NCBI GenBank assembly: GCA_001275005.1
Contig: JWZX01003081.1
Location: 1 to 22,326, forward strand
Direction of reading: 5' to 3'
DNA from: Chrysochromulina tobinii
Lineage: Eukaryota > Haptophyta > Prymnesiales > Chrysochromulinaceae
DNA length: 22,326 nucleotides
Shown: positions 9,059 through 17,459 of the stretch, piece by piece
Numbering within the stretch: position 1 is the stretch's first letter
How the letters are laid out: each line of letters starts with the position of its first letter
Position numbers and translations under genes: made by a program
Notes under the pieces: model-generated
What the model was told of the DNA's origin: nothing
Seen by the model: the letters and a program-made list of their open reading frames with translations, nothing else
Databases searched by the model: none

Positions 9059-9301
9059 CTATAAACAGCAGCACTGCGACTGCCTTGCCGTCGCGCGCGC
9101 GTGCGTGCTTCAGGCGCAGAAAGCCGATTTCCTGGGGAGGAAAGCAAGAGCAATTTCACATGAACAGCTCAGAACATATGAATCGTGCAGCACAATAGAG
9201 CCGGAGAGACTCGAACCTAACCTGCAAACGTGTCGACCAAAGTTTGCAAACGCCGACGGCGTGCCACGTGGCGCGGCGGCCGCGCCCGCGCGGCGAGGAC
9301 C
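9059..9301. promoter_or_regulatory. Shared intergenic promoter region of a divergent gene pair
   Basis: These 243 bp separate the start codon of the minus-strand 702-aa gene from the ATG of the plus-strand gene at 9302, so both promoters must overlap or lie in this space. I see no TATA box that is clearly placed. The assignment rests only on gene orientation. Confidence 0.5.
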
Positions 9302-10057
9302 ATGAAGCCAATCTTGTTGTCGCTCTTGCTGAGCGTATTGGTAACTGCCAAAGCACCAGAGACTCCATCCAAGGCCAAATTAGCAGAAGACTATGACGAC
9401 AAGCTGGGAAATCGTGGCGCGGTCGTCGTTCCGCTCACAGCCGCTGCCTGGCAGATAGGTGTCTCGAAGACCCGGGAGAACCTTGGAGGTAAGGTAGCAG
9501 CAGTGGTGCTGTTTTCGCCTCTACGCGACATGGAGGCCTTCGGGCGAATGGGGAACACCCTCGCAAAAGAGCTCGGCTCCGAGAAGGCTGTCTTCGTCGG
9601 CTCCGTACTCGATGCTGACGAGAATACAATCGGCGACGATTCGCTCTCCCTGCCGCACGTCTTGTTCGTGCTGCCGAGTGGCAAGCGCATACCATGGTCA
9701 GATTGGGTGCCCAATATGGATCCAACATGGGGGCACGACCGTCTGAGGGTTGCCAAGGAGCTCGGGGCCTGGATCGTCGAGCAGCTCGATGCATGCTCTG
9801 ACTCTGGCGAGTGCCACGATGTCATCTCCGAGAAGAAGGCAAACATGGTGCGCAGGAATGTTCAGGAGGATTTACGCGCGCAGGCTGGCACACGGCAAGC
9901 ATACGCGACGAAGAAGACCGTGTCGATGGATGGGGGCAAACTGAAGGTGGATAAGGAGAGGCACGTGCCAGCCTCGAAGCTGGACCCATCGAAACCTATG
10001 GGCAAGGAGAAGAAGAAGAAGAAGAAGAAGAAGGACGAGGCCAAGGACGAAGTCTGA
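9302..10057 (+). CDS. Secreted or ER-lumenal protein, possibly thioredoxin-like, with lysine-rich tail
   Basis: The product is 251 aa. The ATG at 9302 starts a textbook signal peptide, MKPILLSLLLSVLVTA, with cleavage likely near residues 16-18. The upstream in-frame extension is very basic and starts with GTG, so I rejected it. The central part alternates hydrophobic strands and helices (KVAAVVLFSPL, KAVFVGSVLDADE, LPHVLFVLPSGKRIPW), a pattern like a thioredoxin fold. The CxxC active site is absent, so a redox role is unlikely. Near the C-terminus comes a charged region with a run of about eight lysines encoded by AAG repeats (10010-10033), ending KDEAKDEV. The tail ends in KDEV rather than KDEL, so ER retrieval is only a possibility. 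The family is not identified. Confidence 0.72.
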   Translation: MKPILLSLLLSVLVTAKAPETPSKAKLAEDYDDKLGNRGAVVVPLTAAAWQIGVSKTRENLGGKVAAVVLFSPLRDMEAFGRMGNTLAKELGSEKAVFVGSVLDADENTIGDDSLSLPHVLFVLPSGKRIPWSDWVPNMDPTWGHDRLRVAKELGAWIVEQLDACSDSGECHDVISEKKANMVRRNVQEDLRAQAGTRQAYATKKTVSMDGGKLKVDKERHVPASKLDPSKPMGKEKKKKKKKKDEAKDEV

Positions 10058-10505
10058 AGCGTCGCACTTACCCACTATCACTGAATCTATTCATTAACCT
10101 AGTACAACCGTACCCAGTACTTGTGTGTGTTGATGGATGACGGGCATCCGGCTTCCGGGATGCCGACGCCGAGCGACTGGTACGACGCTGGATCGTGGAT
10201 GGACGTTGGATTGGATGACGTGTGCGTCTCTCGTCATTCGGGGGGTATGGTGGCTTGGTGGGCGCGTGTCGCGTGGCTCGCCGACTCGAGACTCGAGAGG
10301 CTGACAAGTCCTTTGTAGTCGCGCCATTTTTTCCAAGTTTGCGTGTTTGCTCGTGTGAGGGCGCCGCGGTTCTTCGCCGTCGGCGAATGAAGACTTGGAA
10401 GTAGATAGGCAGTGGCGACTTTGTGCTCTCACACGCCCTCGCGCCCGCGCGGCATCTCTTCCTGAAGGCGTTCTCGGTGGCTAAGTCATCCGGCCAAGTT
10501 TCTAA
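10058..10505. other. Intergenic region upstream of the phosphate transporter
   Basis: About 450 bp hold no recognisable gene. A hairpin with 7-bp perfect arms (GGCATCC/GGATGCC, 10143-10164) lies about 85 bases after the previous stop. A second (TTCGCC-GTC-GGCGAA, 10373-10387) lies about 120 bases before the next ATG. The promoter of the transporter is expected here. Confidence 0.45.
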
Positions 10506-12203
10506 ATGGCGACTACTGGGTCTGCGACCATCATCGCCTGTGCTCAGGGCGTACAGGACTGCGCATTCAAATCGAGTGACCTCACGTGCGCAGCGTACAA
10601 CGATGGGTTTCCCTCGCCGCGAGGCTCGTTCGTCTTGCTCGGCTCGGGCATAGTCGTCGGTTCTTTGATGGCCTTCGCTATCGGTGGCAACGATGCAGCC
10701 AACGCGTGGTCGTCTACAGTGGGCTCCGGCGCGATTCCGTTGCGCAAGGCGCTGCTCATAGGCGGCCTAGGCGAGTGGCTCGGCGCGACGCTCCTCGGCG
10801 CGGGCGTCTCAAAGACCATCTCGAAGGGCATCTCTGATGTGCAAGACCCAAACTGCTGGGCGTGTGGCTACTGCGACTCGAAGATGATGATTTACGCGGT
10901 GGGCATGATGGCCGCCCTCATCGGTGCCTCCGCCTTCCTGATGCTCGCGACGATCTCCAAGCTGCCCGTCTCGACGACCCACGCCATCGTGGGCGGCGTG
11001 GTGGGCATGACGCTCTACGGCGCCGGCGGCAACTGCCTAACATGGGGCCCGTGGCCCAAGGGCCTGGGCGCGATCATCGCCTCGTGGGTGATTTCGCCCT
11101 TGCTCTCGGGCGTCGTCTGCGCGATCGTGTACAAATGCACTGACTTCGGCATCATCCGCGCGAAGCAGCCTGTTAAACGCGCCATCGTCGCGCTCCCCTT
11201 CCTCTACGGCATAACTACCTTCGTCGTGGTGGCACTCACCGTCCTCAAATCCAATGCCACGAAGGCATTGGATCCCGGCATAATGTTCGGCATTTCCCTC
11301 GGCTTCGGCTCCTTCGTCGGCGTCGTCGTTCGCGTGCTCGTGGTGCCCAAGGTCAGAGCGGACGTCGACGCTCTCTACCCGGGCACACGCGGCGTCCCTC
11401 GCGGTGGCGCCTTCACGGCGATCGAGAGCGCAAACGCGGGCACGGACGGCATTCGGCTCGCCGAGCGCACGGTAGCCCAGCTCGCCACGGTCGACGAACC
11501 GGCCGTTGAGGTGTCCCGCGAGCTCAATGAGGCGAGACAGTCGGAGCAACGGGGGGGTGGCAACGGAGAGGGCGCTGGCAACGGAGAGGGCGCTGGCGAC
11601 AGAGAATCGGCCACGCAGCACGCCAAGACTCTCGCGACGAGCAGCCACCACAGTGGCGGCATCGTGCGGACGCATCAGGAGAAGGCATCAGTGCACATTT
11701 TCCGTAACCTGCTCGTCTTCGTCGCGTTCCTAGAGTCTTTTGCTCACGGCGCCAACGACACGGCCAATGCCACCTCCGCCTTTTCAGCGCTGCTGCATGC
11801 GTACGACAGCGGTCTGTATGCTTGCTCGTTCATCGAGACGGAGTGGTGGGTGATGAGCCTGGCGGGGGCGTTCGTGGCGCTCGGCGTCAACGTGATGGGC
11901 TACCGCGTGATCCAGACGCTCGGAGAAGACCTCACAGCCATCGACTTCCAGGTCGGTTTCTCCATCGAGCTAGCCACAGTCCTGACCGTCGTGCTGGCCA
12001 CCTGCTACGGCCCAGGCATGCCAGTCTCGTCTACTCACTGCAAGGTAGGCGCCGTCGTGGCCGTCGGGTTGATGACTGGCACCGAGGCTGGAGTCAAATG
12101 GAGTCTCTTCGGCAAAATCTTCTTTGCATGGGCGCTCACTGTGCCGCTTGCCGGCGGCGTCGCTGCCATCCTGACCGCTGTCTTCTCGTCGGTGCTTTTT
12201 TAA
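10506..12203 (+). CDS. PiT/PHO4-family inorganic phosphate transporter
   Basis: This is an integral membrane symporter importing phosphate with Na+ or H+ (the SLC20/PHO4 family), 565 aa, within the usual range. Both family half-repeats are present. The first half has GGNDAANAWSS at about residue 60 and KLPVSTTHAIVGG. The second half has FAHGANDTANAT at about residue 412 and GMPVSSTHCKVGA. Each half carries several hydrophobic segments. They are joined by a hydrophilic loop, about residues 280-395, that is poor in conservation and includes a GNGEGAGNGEGA repeat. The ATG at 10506 is followed by a short hydrophilic head containing CAQGVQDC. No intron is needed. The plasma membrane is the likely site; a plastid envelope location is not excluded. 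The coupling ion cannot be read from the sequence. Confidence 0.95.
   Translation: MATTGSATIIACAQGVQDCAFKSSDLTCAAYNDGFPSPRGSFVLLGSGIVVGSLMAFAIGGNDAANAWSSTVGSGAIPLRKALLIGGLGEWLGATLLGAGVSKTISKGISDVQDPNCWACGYCDSKMMIYAVGMMAALIGASAFLMLATISKLPVSTTHAIVGGVVGMTLYGAGGNCLTWGPWPKGLGAIIASWVISPLLSGVVCAIVYKCTDFGIIRAKQPVKRAIVALPFLYGITTFVVVALTVLKSNATKALDPGIMFGISLGFGSFVGVVVRVLVVPKVRADVDALYPGTRGVPRGGAFTAIESANAGTDGIRLAERTVAQLATVDEPAVEVSRELNEARQSEQRGGGNGEGAGNGEGAGDRESATQHAKTLATSSHHSGGIVRTHQEKASVHIFRNLLVFVAFLESFAHGANDTANATSAFSALLHAYDSGLYACSFIETEWWVMSLAGAFVALGVNVMGYRVIQTLGEDLTAIDFQVGFSIELATVLTVVLATCYGPGMPVSSTHCKVGAVVAVGLMTGTEAGVKWSLFGKIFFAWALTVPLAGGVAAILTAVFSSVLF
11559..11594. repeat. 18-bp tandem duplication in the transporter loop
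   Basis: Two exact copies of GGCAACGGAGAGGGCGCT encode GNGEGA twice in the central hydrophilic loop of the phosphate transporter. The length is a multiple of three, so the frame is kept. Confidence 0.95.
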
Positions 12204-13153
12204 GAACTTCTCAGCGCGCATGTGAAGCTCTCCGCTTTGGGCGGTGGCGTGGCCGGGCGTATGGCAACCTCGGGCCGTTACGGGCCATTCCGCAGTGTGC
12301 GAGGGTCACGCGGAGTGGTGCTCTTTCAGCTCGCAGTCCCGTCCGCCTCTCCCTGCATCTGATTTCGAGAACCGATCTCTGTCGCATGACGTGCGAGGAG
12401 CCGTCCGATGTACCGCCGCGCACGTGTAGCGCTTCTCGCGCGCGTCGCCGTCGGCGACGCCGCGGGGCCGCGGGCCTCTGCTGAAGTCGGTCTGTCGGTG
12501 CGGCACGCCCGGGCGGGGGCGTGACTCGCCCTTTAAGTGTATTAACCGTAACGTTACCGTACGGGCTGCTCGCTAGCCGTCGCGCGCGGTGTCATAACTT
12601 AATGCGATCGATTAATGTCGTAACATATACATATTATAGAACGCCGCGGACGATCGCGCGGTCGGCTGTAACCCCCGACCCGGACGCGGACGGGGACCGG
12701 CCGTTAACGCGGCATGCGCATGGGCCGGGGCGCGGGCGGAAAGGGGCCATGGCACCAGCCACCGCCACCGCGAACGAGCAGTGCGACCGTATCACTTGAA
12801 CACTTGGGCCTCCCGGCACTTGTGACTCGTTCGTTGTCGCGTGCAGCATGATCTGTGAAGCGTGAAAGCGTCTCGCCCACCCCGGGGCGGGCGCCAAGCA
12901 GAGAGATTGCGAGAGAGGGCTGCTCTCGGGCAGCGTGCCTGTGGCATCTCATCTCGAGTGCAGGCGATGAGCACGCTGCCGTCATGCTTCCCGCAAGACG
13001 AGCGAGAGCGAAGCATGCGCTCCTCGCTCGCATCGCGCGGGCTCTCATCAACGGGCCGCTGCGTGGTAGAATCGCATCGAAGGCCGTGCCTCGACGCGCT
13101 TAAGGACATCAAGGTGATGCCAGTTTCGGATTCTTTGGCTTTGGCTTTGGCAC
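12204..13153. other. 950-bp intergenic region between convergent genes
   Basis: The region lies between the stop of the transporter and the stop of the minus-strand glycine-cleavage gene, so both 3' ends fall here. A strong GC hairpin with 8-bp arms and a 3-base loop (GCGTCGCC-GTC-GGCGACGC, 12442-12460) is present. So are an AT-richer island at about 12540-12650 and a TTTGGC hexamer repeat near 13131-13150. No gene is recognised. Confidence 0.45.
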
Positions 13154-14392
13154 TCAAGCCTTGGCCGGCCCGCGGTAGTAGTTCTGTGGCACGAAGGGCA
13201 TCTTGGTGATGGTAATCGGCTGCTTCTTCTTGCGAAGCATCACATACAGCTCCGTGCCGTCCTTGGAGAGTGCGGGCGGCACGTAGGCCATCCCGATGCC
13301 TTGCTTGAGGATCGGAGAGTGCGAGCCGCTCGTGACGACGCCTACCTGGACGCCGTCGGCGTTGAGCACAGCCTCTCCCTGGCGCGCGGGGGCGCCCTTG
13401 ATGGTGAAGCCCACTCGCTTACGCGCCCACGTCTTATTGTTGATCTCGTCGAGGATGCGCTCCGAGCCCACAAAGGCGCCCGGCGTGCGTCGCGCCTTGG
13501 AGACCACCCACACGAGTGATGCTTCGCCCGGCGAGGTGGTCGGATCGAGGTCGTTGCCGTACAGGCACAGGCCGGCCTCGAGGCGCAGCGAGTCGCGCGC
13601 GCCCAGTCCGATGGGCAGCACGGCCTTGTCGGCCATGAACGTCTCCCACAGCTTGACCACGCCGTGCGTCGCACCTGAGCCCTTGGGCACAGCGATCTCG
13701 AAGCCATCCTCTCCCGTGTAGCCTGAGCGTGCGACGTAGCAGTCTTTGATGCCCGCGACGGCCATGCTCGCGGCCTGGCCGAAGACCATCTGGGTGAGGT
13801 CCACCGAGACGAGCTTCTGCAGCACCTCCGCCGCCTTGGGGCCCTGCAGCGCCAAGATGCCATTCTCGGACAGCGTCTCGAGAGAGACGTCGCCGCCGGT
13901 GGCGACAAACTTGTCCATGTACTGCTTTATGTGTGGCAGGTCAATAGTTTCGTGGCCCGCGTTGATGACCATGTAAAGGTGGTTGCCCGCATTGGTCACG
14001 ATGCAGTCGTCGATGATGCCGCCCTTCTCGTTCGGGATGACGGTCAGCGAACCGAAGCCTTCGGCGAGGGCACTCACGTGGCATGGCGTAATGCTCTCCA
14101 TGAATTTGACGCGGTCCTTGCCGCGGATAATGACGCCGAGCATGTGCGACACGTCGAAAAGCCCAGCCGACGTGCGCGTGTGCTCGTGCGACTTGACGAT
14201 GCCGTCAGGGTACTGCACAGGCATGTCCCAGCCGCCAAAAGGCACCATCTTGCCGCCGAGGGCCACGTGTGTCGCGTGCAGCGGCGTCTTGCGCAGCGGG
14301 GCGTCGGATGCGGCAGCGAGCGTGCGAGCCGGCACGTAGACCGCGCCGAGGCTCGCCGGCCGCAGCAGCGGCGCGCGACGAATAACACGCAT
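13154..14392 (-). CDS. gcvT: Aminomethyltransferase, T-protein of the glycine cleavage system
   Basis: The T-protein takes the aminomethyl group from lipoylated H-protein and passes the methylene to tetrahydrofolate, releasing ammonia. It works with the P, H and L proteins in the mitochondrial matrix and is central to photorespiration in algae. The product is 412 aa. The ATG at 14392 is chosen because it opens a basic, Ser/Ala/Arg-rich mitochondrial leader (MRVIRRAPLLRPASLG) before the domain. An earlier in-frame ATG at 14482 would add 30 residues without such character. Family marks in order are LRKTPLHATHVALGGKMVPF, SAGLFDVSHM, NEKGGIIDDCIVTN with the conserved Asp pair, SGYTGEDGFEI, GLGARDSLRLEAGLCLYGNDL, and VTSGSHSPIL. 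The C-terminus is NYYRGPAKA. A retrotransposon lies 115 bp upstream. Confidence 0.95.
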   Translation of the reverse strand: MRVIRRAPLLRPASLGAVYVPARTLAAASDAPLRKTPLHATHVALGGKMVPFGGWDMPVQYPDGIVKSHEHTRTSAGLFDVSHMLGVIIRGKDRVKFMESITPCHVSALAEGFGSLTVIPNEKGGIIDDCIVTNAGNHLYMVINAGHETIDLPHIKQYMDKFVATGGDVSLETLSENGILALQGPKAAEVLQKLVSVDLTQMVFGQAASMAVAGIKDCYVARSGYTGEDGFEIAVPKGSGATHGVVKLWETFMADKAVLPIGLGARDSLRLEAGLCLYGNDLDPTTSPGEASLVWVVSKARRTPGAFVGSERILDEINNKTWARKRVGFTIKGAPARQGEAVLNADGVQVGVVTSGSHSPILKQGIGMAYVPPALSKDGTELYVMLRKKKQPITITKMPFVPQNYYRGPAKA

Positions 14393-14507
14393 TCTCGGCA
14401 GCCCGGACGATCTGTTGTTGCCGAAATTGAGATCTGCGACGCAAGATTTCACGACCGAGGCACAACCAAACACAAGGCCCAAGATGTGCGAAAATCCACT
14501 CTCAGGA

Positions 14508-14595
14508 TCTTGGGTAGTGACACGGAGTGTCTCTGAGGAGAAGCTAGTACCACCGCGCCGCGTTCAATCACTCTCGACCACTCGGAAGTTTTACT
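14508..14595. repeat. Left terminal direct repeat of the retrotransposon (A1-type)
   Basis: These 88 bases match 22239-22326 without a mismatch. The unit starts TCTTGGGTAGTGACACGGAG and ends GGAAGTTTTACT, where the window stops the comparison. It may be longer. A small hairpin (GACAC-GGA-GTGTC) lies near its outer edge. Confidence 0.95.
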
Positions 14596-14701
14596 AACTT
14601 CTGGTGGGTCAGGGAACGCAGGCTCTCTTGCGCGCTCTCGCCCTCGCGACGCCCGTCGGTACCGTGCCGGCGGCGACCGTCGAGACCGAGGCGAAGTGGA
14701 C

Positions 14702-17171
14702 ATGATGCTACAGCACTGGCACGCGCAACAACGCACGAGTATCTCCGCTGCGCAGCGTCGCTTCTGCGGCGTTGTTGGGTTGCAGAGCGGAGGAATGCGC
14801 GCCGTGGTCAATTGGATGCCAGGCCCGCCTCCGTCGCTGCGCCTCACGTTTCAGCACGCGCGTCTCGCAGATGATGCAGAAGCCGCGCGCCCTGCTCACG
14901 ATATCAATGGAGTGCCCGCGATCACTCGCGCCATCGACACCGACAACGGCGTGCGCATTGACAACGTCACTCAGCTCGAGCTACAAGCCGTAGGCTTCGA
15001 GCCTCCCGTACTCGCTGACGGCCCGGCGACAGGAGCGCTTCTCCAACTCGTCATCACGAGAGAAGGGCCAGCCGCTTTACCGTATCGGATCGGTCAGATT
15101 TTTTCCATCGATGGCAGCAACGCAAGGCCGTCCATGCGCTACTGCATCACGCCCGAGCCGCCTCAGCGCTGTGAGGCTGCGTACGCAGCCGCTTCGGTCG
15201 TCGAGGCTGCTTTCATGATCGCGCGACTCGGCGTTGGAGCTAACATACAGGCGCACGCGGCTGCTGCCCAAGCGGGCCCAGCCGTCGGCGTACCCGTCGG
15301 GCAAATTCCGCCAGCGGCGCAAGCCGCACCGCAGGCGCAAGCTCCGCCCATGCAAGTTCCGCCAGCGGCGCAAGCCGCACCGCAGGCGCAAGTTCCGCCC
15401 ATGGCGCAAGCCGCGCCACAGGCACAACCGCAACTAGCTGCCGACGCACCTCGGCTTGCCAACGTTATGCAACCTCGCGTCTTTCCGTGGACGGGAGCAG
15501 GTGACTACTCGATCATGGATCAGCTTTGCGCGCAACTCTCTCCCGCGGATGTGACCAACATGGAGCGCTGGGATCAGCTCGTACGCGCCCTTTCCGTGGG
15601 CGACCCACCGGGTTACCCGTTCCAGCCTCCCGACGAAGTCATGGCACGCGTGGATTATTGCAATACGCGCATCAGCGATCTCCAGGCGCAATACGATATC
15701 CGCTTGCCGCCGACCCTTGCACCTGGATGGCTCGCCGTCTTTGCCGCCGTGCGCACACTCATGCGCCCGACTACGAGCGGAGGCTCAGCCGTCATCCCCG
15801 CACCCGTCGTGCACCAAAACTCTTTCGGATCGCGCGCTCAGAGCCACGCTTACCATCAGGCGTCGCAGCCCAATCTTCCTACGGAGACAGCGGGCTCGTC
15901 AACTCTGGCATTTGGCACCTCCGTACAGTCATCAGCTAGCCGCGTCGAAGGCGACCGAACTGGCACCTTTGACGCTTACACGCGCACTCTTCTGGCTGCC
16001 CACGTTCCGGACTCTACGAACGTCGGCACCATCCAGAATCTGGGCGAGAGGATGAGCAGCATGCCAAGGGATCTCCACATCCTCGAGGCCGCCCAAGGGC
16101 AGTTCTTCAACCCTTCGAACAGTGCGTCTTTCCACGCTACCTGGCTCTCCCTGACTGCCTCCTCGAACAATTTCGTCCAGAACGCCGCGGGATGCCTTCG
16201 CGCACGTATCGGATCGATGATCTCATCAGCCCGTCGCCAGAGCGCAAGGCAAACACCGAGAAGTTCATCCGGCTTATCATGCACGGAAAGATCCTCTCTG
16301 GTACCGAGTTCATGCTCTTAGGCACTGGTGGCGCTGAGCTATTCTCGGCGTTCAAAGAGGTACCGATGACCGACGCTGCCTTTCTTCGCGGTCAATCTAC
16401 CCTCCAAGTGCTCTCCTTCGCATGTAAGCTCTCCGATACGACTACCCCGAAGAACTTCTTCGAGGAGTGCGAGGAGCAGATGCGTACCTGGAGGCGCGAG
16501 AAGCGTGACATCGGACGCGCTGCCGCAGTGTTCGAAGCTATGCTCTTGGATCTCTCTATTGAGTTCAAGAACTTCTTCGACGGTCACCCCTCGGCCTCGC
16601 TCATGCGCCCGCGCTACTCTAGCGCAGTGTTCACTACTCCTGCTTCTAAGCAGCGGATCGACAGATTCGAGCGCGAGCCAGTGCACACGCAACCGGCCCC
16701 CGTTCAGCCGCAGCTTACGCAACAGCAGATCGCCGAAGCAGTCGCCGCATCGGTTCCGTCCGCCGTCAGCGCCTGTCTTCAGGCTATCTTCAGGCAATGG
16801 GTCATTCCCAGGCAATGCCTCTCGCCACTTCAGCAAGCGCGCCTAGTGGCAAGAAGGCTAAGAAGAAGGCCAAGAAGGATCCCGCAGCGCCCCAGGCAGC
16901 ACCGTTAGTGCCGCCCGCGCCAGCGGTTCCGCCAGGCTACCCGCCAGGCTTCCCGCCCGGCCTTCCGCCAGCCGCGCCGCAGGCCCCGAACTACAATCTA
17001 GTCAATCTAGTCGGGATCATCGGTGGCGCGCCGCACGACGGAGCAGTCACTCAAGCCGAGATGGCTGCTTTCTCGGCGGCCAACAAGGACGCGAACGGAA
17101 AGCCGCGGTGCTTCAACTTCTGGCGTCGGGGCGCCTGCCGCAACCCCACCTGTCGTTTCGCTCACGCGTGA
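14702..17171 (+). pseudogene. Gag-like ORF1 with C-terminal CCCH zinc finger, broken by two frameshifts
   Basis: This is probably the structural, nucleic-acid-binding protein of the element. Three overlapping frames carry it: frame 2 from the ATG at 14702 to about 16190 (the frame itself runs on to a stop at 16321), frame 1 from about 16190 to 16795, and frame 3 from about 16795 to 17171. Each change is a -1 step, consistent with single-base losses. The N-terminal part resembles no family I know. A Pro/Ala/Gln-rich region lies at 15240-15440. The segment at 16200-16640 is charged and helical (FFEECEEQMRTWRREKRD). The last part has a Lys-rich patch (SGKKAKKKAKKD), a Pro/Gly-rich linker, and C-x8-C-x4-C-x3-H (CFNFWRRGACRNPTCRFAH), a CCCH finger of the kind found in ORF1 of related elements. 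The shifts could also be sequencing errors. I see no splice sites that fit. Confidence 0.75.
15305..15425. repeat. 51-bp tandem repeat in the gag-like ORF
   Basis: Two nearly identical 51-bp units (15305-15355 and 15356-15406) and a partial third encode a 17-residue Pro/Ala/Gln unit (PPAAQAAPQAQ). The multiple-of-three length keeps the frame. The segment is probably a flexible linker. Confidence 0.9.
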
Positions 17172-17459
17172 GCGAGCTGGTCGAGCTCAAGCGAGTCTCT
17201 TCCCCTCGCTCCTCACGAGCTTCTCTGTCTACCATCCTCGATGTGCAAGTAATGTGCAAGCCGCGCACCAAGGGATGCGCAGTCAACCAATCCTCATTAT
17301 CCAGGATGTGTAAGCCGCACCATGCGAGCTACATACTGAGTGAGTGCTCGATACGTCATCACATACCAGGATGTGTACGCCGCATCGGATTTGCGAGCTA
17401 CATACTGGTCGTGTATGTGTCAGTCGCATCATAGTATGCGCAGACCGTGACTGTATCGT
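17172..17459. other. Spacer between gag and RT ORFs with a degenerate duplication
   Basis: The 288 bp between the gag stop and the RT start are not coding in any convincing frame. Two related blocks lie at 17301-17338 and 17366-17407. Both start CCAGGATGTGTA and end GCGAGCTACATACTG. A third, weaker relative (GATGTGCAAG...GCAAGCCGC) lies at about 17240-17270. The region may act as a promoter or leader for the downstream ORFs. That role is inferred only from its place and repeat structure. Confidence 0.6.

Noticed and set aside
9230-9301. GTG-initiated extension of the secreted protein
   Set aside because: It would place an Arg-rich stretch before a perfect signal peptide. The ATG at 9302 is better.
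9862-10081. Minus-strand frames with poly-Phe or poly-Leu
   Set aside because: They are translations of the AAG repeat that encodes the lysine run on the plus strand.
12792-13209. Overlapping open frames of about 80-120 aa between the transporter and gcvT
   Set aside because: Several mutually overlapping frames exist on both strands, none with family features. This is typical of GC-rich non-coding DNA.
14393-14482. Upstream ATG start of the T-protein
   Set aside because: The extra 30 residues lack leader character. The ATG at 14392 opens a typical mitochondrial presequence. The upstream start is not fully excluded.
16780-16830. Programmed frameshift or mini-intron in gag
   Set aside because: The near-duplicate CAGGCAATG motifs look suggestive, but the gap is far too short for an intron and no slippery heptamer is seen. 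Simple indels explain it.
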